DNA of 64,000 nucleotides from assembly GCA_021399345.1 (NCBI GenBank), contig JAAFKI010000045.1:179228-243227 (forward strand), in the 5' to 3' direction. Position 1 is the stretch's first letter, and every line of letters starts with the position of its first letter. The stretch comes from Candidatus Heimdallarchaeota archaeon (GTDB lineage: Archaea; Asgardarchaeota; Heimdallarchaeia; Heimdallarchaeales; Heimdallarchaeaceae). The notes under the pieces were generated by a model that worked only from the letters and a program-made list of their open reading frames with translations, had not been told where the DNA came from and did no database searches. Below, piece after piece: positions 34,406-42,441 of this stretch. Both the position numbers and the translations under genes were made by a program.

Positions 34406-35422
34406 ATGAAAGTTTTTCTGTCAAAAGCTATTAGAGTAAACGGAAAAGATTGGAAATTAGCTTGTGATAGTACTAACTCACAACACTATCCTCTCGTTTT
34501 TTATAGTCATGCTCATTCAGACCATATCCCAAGAAAATTACCAAAAACAGATATAATAACATCACCCGTAACAAAGATTCTATTGAAGAATTTTGTGTCA
34601 AATTTTGATGATGGAAATTTCTTCGATTCTTACTCTATTGATGATGTTACTTTCAAACAAAAATCCAGCGGCCATATTGTGGGCTCTACTGCATTGAAAA
34701 TTGAATCTTCTGAAGGAAAACTAGTTTATACAGGAGATGTTTCAATACGAGATAAGGGATTCTTAGAACCTTTTTCACCAGAAAAGTGTGATATCTTAAT
34801 CATTGAAAGTACATTTGGTTCGCCAGATTACGTCTTTCCATCTTATGATGGTGTTATAAAGGAAGCACAAGAACAAATATCCCATTATTTGGATAACAAT
34901 ATCCCCGTAGTTTTGATGGGTTATGCCCTAGGAAAAGCACAAATGTTGTATAATGCTTTTTCCCATCTTTCTGAAAATATAGTTATGCATGGAGCTAATT
35001 TCAAGATTAATTCCCTACTTCTAGCTGAGAAAATTAAGGGAGCCATAACTGCAATGGATTATATCGAAGCAAAAGAATCTAATTTCCTTGGACAATCTAA
35101 TAAATGGATTCTTTTTACACCTCTGAAATCTGGGCGAGATTTCTTTTTTTCTTATTTGAAGAAAAAATATAACGCGAAATTGTTTGCATTCAGTGGTTGG
35201 GCAATATCAAGCAGCTATAAATTCAGAATGTCAGTTGATCATAGTTATCCTATAAGTGACCACGCTGATTACAATGAATTATTAGAGATTTGCAAAAAAA
35301 GCAACCCAAATCAGATTTATACAATCTATGGACATACAACAAGATTTGCAGCAGAGTTAATAAAACATGGATTTAACGCAATACCCCTTTCTAAGCAGAC
35401 TATACTAGATTCATTCTTCTAG
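34406..35422 (+). CDS. Metallo-beta-lactamase-fold protein, CPSF/exonuclease-like
   Basis: The metal-binding motif YSHAHSDH, the later SGHIVGSTALKIES, YTGDVSIRD and IIESTFGSP, and the C-terminal YPISDHADYNEL and YGHT fit the MBL-fold family related to CPSF nucleases and ligase-associated DNA exonucleases. A full beta-CASP insertion is not obvious at this length (about 339 residues). It is probably a DNA or RNA exonuclease; the substrate is unknown. The ATG at 34406 is preceded by GAGG; the track's GTG start at 34394 is also possible. Confidence 0.8.
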   Translation: MKVFLSKAIRVNGKDWKLACDSTNSQHYPLVFYSHAHSDHIPRKLPKTDIITSPVTKILLKNFVSNFDDGNFFDSYSIDDVTFKQKSSGHIVGSTALKIESSEGKLVYTGDVSIRDKGFLEPFSPEKCDILIIESTFGSPDYVFPSYDGVIKEAQEQISHYLDNNIPVVLMGYALGKAQMLYNAFSHLSENIVMHGANFKINSLLLAEKIKGAITAMDYIEAKESNFLGQSNKWILFTPLKSGRDFFFSYLKKKYNAKLFAFSGWAISSSYKFRMSVDHSYPISDHADYNELLEICKKSNPNQIYTIYGHTTRFAAELIKHGFNAIPLSKQTILDSFF

Positions 35423-35429
35423 ATATTAA

Positions 35430-35795
35430 TTAACTTGCAATTAAATCTTCAATTCTCCTTTCTTTATAGAGTATTTCATTCAAATGTACAACCATTATTG
35501 GGATATCTCGTCTTGCGAGGAAATCCCTTGCATTAGAACTAATAGAATTACAGATTAAAACCAACTTCTTCAGATTTAGTGAAATAATTATTTGTTCCAA
35601 TTGGAGTAATTTGTTTGTAGGAATTGTACGTTTCCAATTCATTGTCACGATACCAATATCGTGACTTTCGAGATAGAAATCTATCACATATTTCCTTCTA
35701 CCAAGCTTAAAAGCAGCATTTTCTCTAACTGGTACATTTCTTGATTCTAATTCATTTCTAAGCACATGATTTATGATAGATTCTTCACTATTCAT
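35430..35795 (-). CDS. Putative restriction-endonuclease-fold (PD-(D/E)XK-like) protein
   Basis: After a helical start (ESIINHVLRNELESRNV) the sequence KYVIDFYLESHDIGIVTMNWKRTI gives the Asp...x-x-Lys spacing of PD-(D/E)XK nucleases. A strand-helix-strand follows (KLVLICNSISSNARDFLARRDIPIMVV). The usual E/D-x-K is not perfect, so catalysis is uncertain. The track's first 29 residues are hydrophobic and untypical; the ATG at 35795 gives a clean start. It is convergent with the MBL-fold gene. Confidence 0.6.
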   Translation of the reverse strand: MNSEESIINHVLRNELESRNVPVRENAAFKLGRRKYVIDFYLESHDIGIVTMNWKRTIPTNKLLQLEQIIISLNLKKLVLICNSISSNARDFLARRDIPIMVVHLNEILYKERRIEDLIAS

Positions 35796-35939
35796 TAGAA
35801 GAAAGAAAGAGACTTTATTAAAAACAAGGGTTAATATCAGCATAATATACTGGAAACATCTAAGAACGCAATGTATTGACAAAAATCATGAAACTAGGAA
35901 ATTTGAAAAAATGTAAAAAGAGAGTTTTTGGCTAAAAAC

Positions 35940-38489
35940 TCAACTGAAAATGTACTTCATGTCCCTTATATTGGAAATACGCATAAGTATCCTATCGAAA
36001 AACGAAATATGTTTCTTTACCATAAACTTAGGTGTATCTGTGTAAATATAGATATAATCAATTTTCTTTCTTTCAATTTCAAATTCTTTATCTTTGATTT
36101 TATAGGCTACTTTGTCATCTTTTAAGCTAGTTAATATGCAAGCAATTCCTGTTTCAATTTCCTCTTTCGTAAAGAGAACAACAGATTTTCCTATGGTTGA
36201 TTCTATAAGTCCTGTTTGATTTTCCTTTTTATCATAGTTTAATCGTACTAATACAGGTGGTAAATCAATAATAATTTCTTTACCATTCAATTCAAATGTT
36301 TTCATTTTTCCATTATCATCTGTTTTCAGAGTAATTGAGGAAGAAGCGAGATTATTTTCAAATGAGAAATTCTCCAATACCGCTTTTCTATCTAATCCGT
36401 CATTGTAACTAAATATTTCCTTACCAACAAAATCTACGAGATATGATATTGGTTTACCTGTATAATCTCTTTCAAATGTTTTCAAAGGATTGTCTGTCTG
36501 TTGAAAAGTAAAAGTTGGTTGTTGAGTTTTTTCATCTTTCTGCCATGAAATCAATTTACCTATTTTTCCATTTTTTAAGACATACTTGTCATTTACTATA
36601 GCATCATGTATAACATAATCTGTAAAGAGTATTTTTTTAGCTTCATCCTTTGTTTGAATATTCAATAAAAGAGGTCTAACAATGGTATTACTTATTTCAA
36701 TGTCAGTCACTTCACCTTCAATACAATCATCAAAAACACGGTCATATGCAACGACATATCTCCCCTTTAGCATTGAAATCAAGTCGTTCATTCTTGTGAT
36801 CTCTAGAAATGATTCTACTCCTTTTTCCCCGTGATATTCAGTATATCTCTCAGAAATAAGTTTGGAGAATTCTTCTCTCTTATTACTCAATTTCTTAATC
36901 GATTTTTTTCTTATGAAATTTGGAAGAATAAACCAAAAGGGTAATAGTGCGCCCTTAACTGGAGAATAATCATCACTTATAACAGCAACTATCCTGTATG
37001 CAGTTCGGGGATGAGACATGAACATATTGGCTATCATATCCCACCTACCAGGTCTGTAAAGATGTCTGTAAAGTTTCATTGCAGCTTCACCTTGGAATCT
37101 TTGTTTTTCTTCAGGAGTAAATTCTCTACCAGTCAACAATTGGACATTTAAACCAAAATCTCCAGCTATGCCTTGATAAAAACCCTCAAGTTTATACAAT
37201 ACTTGAGCAAGTTCCGTACCATAACCTGCTTTCTTTGCTTGTAAATCGGCATCACCTTCCATGATTCTAACGAAAATATAGAGAACGACAATTATTCCAT
37301 AACTAATTAAGAAATACAATCCAAATGGGATAAGACCTTTCACTGCAGCATAATCTAGTGTTGTAGCGGGTAGTAGGAATCCCTTTTTGATAATCATCTC
37401 TATCCAAGCTAGTAATTGTAACCAGACAATATGAGCTCGCTTATTATGGGCTAACTCATGTGCAACGATTCCGCGTATATCGTCATCGCTAAATTCATCT
37501 AAACTAGAAGATATTAGTGCAACTCTTTGATCAAAAAGAGGACCATATGCCATTGCATTCAAAATAGGCGCTTGAACAAAACCTACTTTGAGTTTTTTAT
37601 TAATCCCTAAACGAACTCTAACTTCTTCAACAATCTTTAGAACTCGTTTATCATCAGTAGGTTTAATTCCCAGCAAAAATGTGAGCAACCAACCTGAAAT
37701 GAAATACATAAAAATTGAAAGAAGGATAACTATCTCCCAGGGTCCAAGAGAAAGGAAAATAGTACGCTGTACTATAGGAGAATCTGTTTTTACTAACCCC
37801 CCTAGATGATTACCTACACTAGGTAAAAGAGTACTACCGCTAATTGTGAAGAAATTAGATAATGTAAAAGAATATAAACCGATGTAATTCCAGGTAAGGT
37901 TATCAAATCCTGGAATTAATTTACCAACACCATAGAGTGCCACATATGCTAAAGCAAAAAGTGTCAAGTATAAAATTTGAGGTGACATTAAGCGACTAAC
38001 AAGTACGAATTTTTTACCAAAGAATATCAAGGCAAGAATTATGAAAACATAAATCATAAGGTTATAAGCCCAACCTGTAAACAACTCGTTTTTTTCACCA
38101 GTAACAAGTTCCCATATTTTATCTCCAACAGTCCCAACTAGAAAAACAAAGTAAGTTACAACTGAAATAATCATCATTTCCCGCCAAACTGGAGATTCTC
38201 TTAAAATATATGTTTGATAAACAGCTAAAACAAATAATCCTAAAGCAATAGCTATTAACCAATTGCTAAGAAAGATTAACACCAAACCGAAAGTTAAAGC
38301 TATAAATGCCAACATGAGATTTTCAGAAGTTGTTCCATGCCTTACTTTAGTAACAATTTCTGAAATTAGAAAAACTAACCCTAACAACGCTATGAGGATA
38401 CCTATACCTATATTGGGATCATTTTTGATTAATCCCCATAACAGATTCCAATAATCGATAAGTGACATATTATCAGTGGCTTTGAACAT
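35940..38489 (-). CDS. Large M48-family zinc metalloprotease with multiple membrane segments
   Basis: The zinc motif VAHELAHNKRAH (about residue 343) and the third ligand region EGDADLQAKKAG (about 409) identify an M48 (HtpX/Ste24-type) intramembrane-associated protease. The N-terminal ~270 residues hold seven or more hydrophobic helices, and more occur near the active site. A soluble C-terminal third (about 520-849), rich in beta-type stretches, is not seen in ordinary 300-residue HtpX. The role could be quality control of membrane proteins. The start could also be the ATG at 38468, which has a TGAT just before it. Confidence 0.85.
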   Translation of the reverse strand: MFKATDNMSLIDYWNLLWGLIKNDPNIGIGILIALLGLVFLISEIVTKVRHGTTSENLMLAFIALTFGLVLIFLSNWLIAIALGLFVLAVYQTYILRESPVWREMMIISVVTYFVFLVGTVGDKIWELVTGEKNELFTGWAYNLMIYVFIILALIFFGKKFVLVSRLMSPQILYLTLFALAYVALYGVGKLIPGFDNLTWNYIGLYSFTLSNFFTISGSTLLPSVGNHLGGLVKTDSPIVQRTIFLSLGPWEIVILLSIFMYFISGWLLTFLLGIKPTDDKRVLKIVEEVRVRLGINKKLKVGFVQAPILNAMAYGPLFDQRVALISSSLDEFSDDDIRGIVAHELAHNKRAHIVWLQLLAWIEMIIKKGFLLPATTLDYAAVKGLIPFGLYFLISYGIIVVLYIFVRIMEGDADLQAKKAGYGTELAQVLYKLEGFYQGIAGDFGLNVQLLTGREFTPEEKQRFQGEAAMKLYRHLYRPGRWDMIANMFMSHPRTAYRIVAVISDDYSPVKGALLPFWFILPNFIRKKSIKKLSNKREEFSKLISERYTEYHGEKGVESFLEITRMNDLISMLKGRYVVAYDRVFDDCIEGEVTDIEISNTIVRPLLLNIQTKDEAKKILFTDYVIHDAIVNDKYVLKNGKIGKLISWQKDEKTQQPTFTFQQTDNPLKTFERDYTGKPISYLVDFVGKEIFSYNDGLDRKAVLENFSFENNLASSSITLKTDDNGKMKTFELNGKEIIIDLPPVLVRLNYDKKENQTGLIESTIGKSVVLFTKEEIETGIACILTSLKDDKVAYKIKDKEFEIERKKIDYIYIYTDTPKFMVKKHISFFDRILMRISNIRDMKYIFS

Positions 38490-38525
38490 AAAATATATTT
38501 AAAGCCTTTGTCTTCTGAAAAACTT

Positions 38526-39137
38526 CTAAGATATTGGAACTTGACGAATCACATTCTTATATAATAAATCATTAGTAGCTCTTTCTGCATCATTTTCAGT
38601 TAATTTCATCAATTTTACTATATCACTTAGAGTAGCTGACCCCTTGTATTTCAATAAAGAGATCACCTTTTGTTGCTGATTACTAAATTTATTACCGATA
38701 TCTCTATTAATAATCTGAGGATTAAGCTCTAGCTTGGAATAAGACAGATTTGCTATTGGAATACTATACTTCTTAAGCTGAGTGTCTACATATTCAGTCA
38801 TATTAGCAAAATGTTCTACCCTACCTCTCCAATCCTTCAATTCATCTGCAAAACGGGAATGAAACTCATTCTGAATTTTATGTAGATCCTGTCTAACAGT
38901 TGTGTCATCATCGCTGTTATCGATACAAGCAACAGTTACTGTTTGATTAGACGTTTTATATATGAATTTGTAACTAGTTGTTTGCAAGAAATCGCAACCC
39001 CCATCGACATTTTGTGCAAAAATCTCAATTGCACTGAGAAAACTAGTAATGAGGTTTTCATCATGTTCTATGCTACCGTACTTACGATGAAAGAGACATT
39101 CTCCTGTATCTTTAGCAATCCAAATATTATGAAGCAT
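38526..39137 (-). CDS. Longin-like domain plus winged helix, soluble
   Basis: The N-terminal ~130 residues begin HNIWIAKDTGECLFHRKYG and continue with FLSAIEIFAQNV and FADELKDWRGRVEHF, a longin/roadblock-like pattern. The C-terminal ~65 residues are a winged helix (QQQKVISLLKYKGSATLSDIVKLMKL). The cytoplasmic tail of the surface protein at 16827 has the same order (VIIVHTESGLPIYEW..., FVEWFEKRFKSVLHDW, winged helix), so the two are probably homologous. I infer a soluble partner or relative of that receptor. The track starts at TTG 39170; ATG 39137 is preferred because the domain begins there. Confidence 0.7.
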   Translation of the reverse strand: MLHNIWIAKDTGECLFHRKYGSIEHDENLITSFLSAIEIFAQNVDGGCDFLQTTSYKFIYKTSNQTVTVACIDNSDDDTTVRQDLHKIQNEFHSRFADELKDWRGRVEHFANMTEYVDTQLKKYSIPIANLSYSKLELNPQIINRDIGNKFSNQQQKVISLLKYKGSATLSDIVKLMKLTENDAERATNDLLYKNVIRQVPIS

Positions 39138-39287
39138 AGAGTTCAAGAAATTAAAATCGCTTGAACACAAAAACTCACATAATACATGGGTATTTTCACA
39201 TGCACACTAAAATAAATTGAAAAGTGAATTAGAAATCTTTAAACAACTGAATTTCAGGAAATTGACTATTTAAATTTGTTTTACCTC

Positions 39288-39752
39288 TTATCCTAAATCA
39301 AAATCACTTTTTTTTACAAGAGTAAAACCACATCGACCACACTTTAAGATATAAGAATCGTCTTTTGTTCCTCGCCCAGCATGCTTTAAGTTATATCTAC
39401 AGTTTGGACACAAAATATCACCAGGTTCAAGGGATAAAATTCTATCCATTTCTAGAGTGAAGTGATGTTGTTGTTCTATAATCTCAGATGTTGAAGACAA
39501 ATAATATCCTTCAGAATATTTGGAAATAATAATTGTATCTCCACTCTTTACTGGATATTCGTTAAACCATTCATCAAGTCCAGTTAAATGGTTAGCCTCA
39601 GTAATATGGCTTCCGTAGGTATCATTATATGATTCTATAAAAAAAAGAATCCCTTCTTTAGGAAACATTTTTCTATCTTTTTCTGGAATAATGATTACAT
39701 CACTTTTAACTTCATCATTAGATAGATGCTGAATTATGAATCCTACATGCAT
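39288..39752 (-). CDS. Zinc-ribbon protein of unknown function
   Basis: The N-terminal ~100 residues contain beta-type stretches (VGFIIQHLSN, GDTIIISKYSEGYYLSS). The C-terminus has one zinc ribbon, ILCPNCRYNLKHAG...LKCGRCGFTLV. No membrane segments. The family is not recognised; a nucleic-acid or protein-binding role is typical of such ribbons but not shown. Confidence 0.65.
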   Translation of the reverse strand: MHVGFIIQHLSNDEVKSDVIIIPEKDRKMFPKEGILFFIESYNDTYGSHITEANHLTGLDEWFNEYPVKSGDTIIISKYSEGYYLSSTSEIIEQQHHFTLEMDRILSLEPGDILCPNCRYNLKHAGRGTKDDSYILKCGRCGFTLVKKSDFDLG

Positions 39753-39853
39753 CGATTGAACCTCATTGGGGAATTCTTGTTTATAGAAAATGATCTAATA
39801 AATAAGTAAGAGATAAGCGTTTATCTCTTTTTCGACAAATTAGCAGTAAATCA

Positions 39854-40780
39854 TTAAGATAATTCTTTCTGTAAATCCAAGAATTCTTGTGGAACAATAG
39901 TTTTCATTGGTTTAGGAGCCACTTCAAATGAAATATCAGTCGCAGCAAAATTGACGATTTCACCTTCAACTTCCACTGGTAAGCCTTTTTCCAATTTTAA
40001 ACTAATTTTCTTAGCTCTAATGTACTCAACACCTTTTGTACCTATGTGTTTTCCTGATTTTAAAATATTCAATAAGTAAAATTGTCTCGTTTTTTTGAGG
40101 TTAAATGCATAACATACTGCAAAGTCCTTAAAGAAGTGATAATTACCTGGAAGAATCTGAAATCCACTACCAAAACGACTACCTACACCAGCAGCAATTA
40201 TAACTAGTTTTCCTTCCAATTCATCTTGATCATCAATTTTTATCACACAATTAACTAAACGATATTGTAGTAATTTTTTTACTGCAAGATAATAATATTT
40301 CACAAAACCCCTTAACCATTTGGCTTCTGTAAAAGATGCAACTGAAACAGTTGCTCCAACACCAGTATCAACAATATTAACAAAATATCTTTGATCTTCA
40401 TCGGCTTTTGCTATACCAACAGTTAAATCACAGGTTGAACCTTTTTCAAGGATATCCAGACTCTTGTGATAATTATCATCAAATTTGATACCCCTTGCAA
40501 AATCGTTACCATTTCCGAGGGGGAGCAATGCAAACGTAGCATTTAAACCATATAATCCATTTGCTACTTCATTTACAGTACCATCGCCACCAGTAGCCAC
40601 AACAACGTCAAATTCTTCACCTCTTGATTTGGCGATTTCGATGGCATGATTAGGTTCTTTTGTCATTTCAACAGTATAATTCAAGCCACGTTTAACTATT
40701 TCTTCTTCAACTTCTGGCCACATCTCCCCTATATCGCCATTTCTAGCCTTAGGATTTACAATAAAAAGATATGAGGTCAT
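39854..40780 (-). CDS. Diacylglycerol/lipid kinase family protein (DagK/YegS-like)
   Basis: The catalytic-domain motifs are FIVNPKARNG at the start, VATGGDGTVNEVANGL (nucleotide-binding GGDGT) and LLPLGNGNDFARGI. The C-terminal beta-sandwich region follows, with FQILPGNYHFFKDF. The 308-residue size is normal. In an archaeon the likely substrate is an archaeal lipid alcohol or a related lipid rather than diacylglycerol. It lies next to tRNA-Thr. Confidence 0.92.
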   Translation of the reverse strand: MTSYLFIVNPKARNGDIGEMWPEVEEEIVKRGLNYTVEMTKEPNHAIEIAKSRGEEFDVVVATGGDGTVNEVANGLYGLNATFALLPLGNGNDFARGIKFDDNYHKSLDILEKGSTCDLTVGIAKADEDQRYFVNIVDTGVGATVSVASFTEAKWLRGFVKYYYLAVKKLLQYRLVNCVIKIDDQDELEGKLVIIAAGVGSRFGSGFQILPGNYHFFKDFAVCYAFNLKKTRQFYLLNILKSGKHIGTKGVEYIRAKKISLKLEKGLPVEVEGEIVNFAATDISFEVAPKPMKTIVPQEFLDLQKELS

Positions 40781-40830
40781 AATATTTTAGATTTTTTGCA
40801 TGTATTTAAACTTTCAGCCAAAAGGAAAAA

Positions 40831-40921
40831 TGGAGCCCTGAGGGGGATTTGAACCCCCGTTCTGCGACTTTCTCGACTTTGTTACGAGATCGCCGCTCTA
40901 GCCAGGCTGAGCTATCGGGGC
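40831..40921 (-). tRNA. tRNA-Thr(CGT) with a 13-nt intron, CCA encoded
   Basis: The minus strand reads GCCCCGA TA GCTC...GAGC, anticodon stem GCGAT/GTCGC, T arm GGGGG-TTCAAAT-CCCCC, acceptor TCAGGGC, discriminator T and CCA. One acceptor pair is C-A. The anticodon loop is 20 bases; removing 13 leaves CTCGTAA, anticodon CGT (Thr, ACG codons). U73 is usual for archaeal tRNA-Thr. Confidence 0.9.
40870..40882 (-). other. tRNA-Thr intron at 37/38 with a minimal bulge-helix-bulge
   Basis: The intron ACAAAGTCGAGAA is bounded by two 3-nt bulges, UA|A and AA|A, on either side of a 4-bp central helix CUCG/CGAG. This is the substrate shape of the archaeal splicing endonuclease. The position after base 37 is canonical. 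No inner helix is visible. Confidence 0.8.
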
Positions 40922-41039
40922 TTGTTGTTGCATTTTATAACTTTTCAATTTATTTTTTTTTCTGTATTCTTTAGCGACCAAAGTCATATTGAGGACAATA
41001 AAGATATTACTAAAAGAAAATCAACAGGTGTTTTTAGAA

Positions 41040-42284
41040 TTAATCAAGTGGGAAAGCTGCATATCCTCTAAATTCAATCCAATCTCTTAGTTGATTCTCA
41101 ATTATTTCTTGTACAGTATCCTGGTCAAGATTTGTTGCCATTTCTTCATCTTGCGTCAGTACTGCCATTATATAGATATCCCCACTGAAATGCAAGTCTC
41201 TTAAAATAAATATCTCATTGGTATCATCTTCAAGAGTATACCTACGTATTCGTAAAAATGGTTCGCGAATATTCACTATCGTTTCAATGGCCTCATAATA
41301 TGCATTGTGTGCAATATCTACATACTGATCACCTGTTGTGTATTGAGCAAAACAGACATTACTTCTTGAATCATAAAGACCAAAGAAATCAGCATTTAGC
41401 TGCTCTGCAACTTTTTGAGATGCTTCTTGAGTACCTTGTTCAATTAAGGAAATTCCCCTAAATATGTGAGAAAAGGCCCCAAGAATTGACGAACGTATCT
41501 TTACACTTGTTCTGAAAAAGTCTTTTGCAGGATTGAAAAAAGAACAGTTTTTTGACATATACTCAATTATTGAACCAAAAATTTCAGTGCTTTTCTCGTC
41601 TATTTCATAATCAGGATCAGATTTATGGAAAAATATTTTCCAAGGAACTTTAAGTTTTAGAGCATTTGCTACATTAGTTATTTGCTTCAGATACTCAAAA
41701 CTCTCTTCAAACCTATCTTTAGCTTGCACATCAATAACGAATATAATAACATCAGTTCCAATGAAATATTGTTGAGGATTGTTCAAATAGTCTTCACGGT
41801 ATATACTTTGTCCACCTAATTCATGCATGTGAATATCCATTCCAAAAACCTCGATTTTGCTTCTTAATAATCCTCTTGTAGGAGTAAGAGCATATAATTT
41901 TTGGAATAACAATGACAAGGCTCCTCTGTGCTTTAATGCAATTGAAAGAGAAGTTTTTCCTGCATTATCGATCCCTACCATGATTATCTTTGCACCTGAA
42001 GTAACTTTTTCAGTTTCTTCTAAAGATACTAAACGACTCGCCGCTATCCAGCTATTTACTCTTTCTTTTGGAATCTTTTTAACCATTTTATCATATTGTT
42101 CATTCCATTTGTTTGCAAGATCTTCAATGGTTTCTAATCCTAATTCTTTAAGAAACTTTGATTCATCTTCAGAAATATCTAATAGAGCTTGAACTGGAAA
42201 ATTTTTGATATTCTTTTGCTTTTGGTACTCTTCTTTTAGAAGCTTCTCTTTTAATTCAACCATGGTTTTCTTCTCCGGAGACAT
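41040..42284 (-). CDS. Rag/Arf-like small GTPase with C-terminal roadblock/longin-like domain
   Basis: The layout is a helical N-terminus with an HhH/SAM-like stretch (about 30-85, LLDISEDESKFLKELGLETIEDLANKW), a G domain (about 98-280) and a C-terminal alpha/beta domain (about 285-414). G motifs: G1 GIDNAGKTS, Arf-like TPT, G3 ELGGQ, G4 FFHKSD and G5-region FRTSVK. The His in G4 and FRTS match Rag/Gtr GTPases (HKxD, FRTS), as does a C-terminal roadblock-type domain. Asgard Rag-like GTPases are known, and eukaryotic Rags control TORC1 at lysosomes. The N-terminal extension is unusual. It has no lipid-anchor signal visible. Confidence 0.88.
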   Translation of the reverse strand: MSPEKKTMVELKEKLLKEEYQKQKNIKNFPVQALLDISEDESKFLKELGLETIEDLANKWNEQYDKMVKKIPKERVNSWIAASRLVSLEETEKVTSGAKIIMVGIDNAGKTSLSIALKHRGALSLLFQKLYALTPTRGLLRSKIEVFGMDIHMHELGGQSIYREDYLNNPQQYFIGTDVIIFVIDVQAKDRFEESFEYLKQITNVANALKLKVPWKIFFHKSDPDYEIDEKSTEIFGSIIEYMSKNCSFFNPAKDFFRTSVKIRSSILGAFSHIFRGISLIEQGTQEASQKVAEQLNADFFGLYDSRSNVCFAQYTTGDQYVDIAHNAYYEAIETIVNIREPFLRIRRYTLEDDTNEIFILRDLHFSGDIYIMAVLTQDEEMATNLDQDTVQEIIENQLRDWIEFRGYAAFPLD

Positions 42285-42441
42285 CTCACGATTTTAAACT
42301 GAGCTACGTTAACATAGTTGTATCTCATTCAAATAAGTATTTTGCTAATGTTGCATCAACAGTATTTTATTCTTCTTTGCAGAAATAAAGTTTAAAAAGG
42401 CAAAAGCTAGCGCTTAATAAACCCTTATGGAGTAGACTCAA

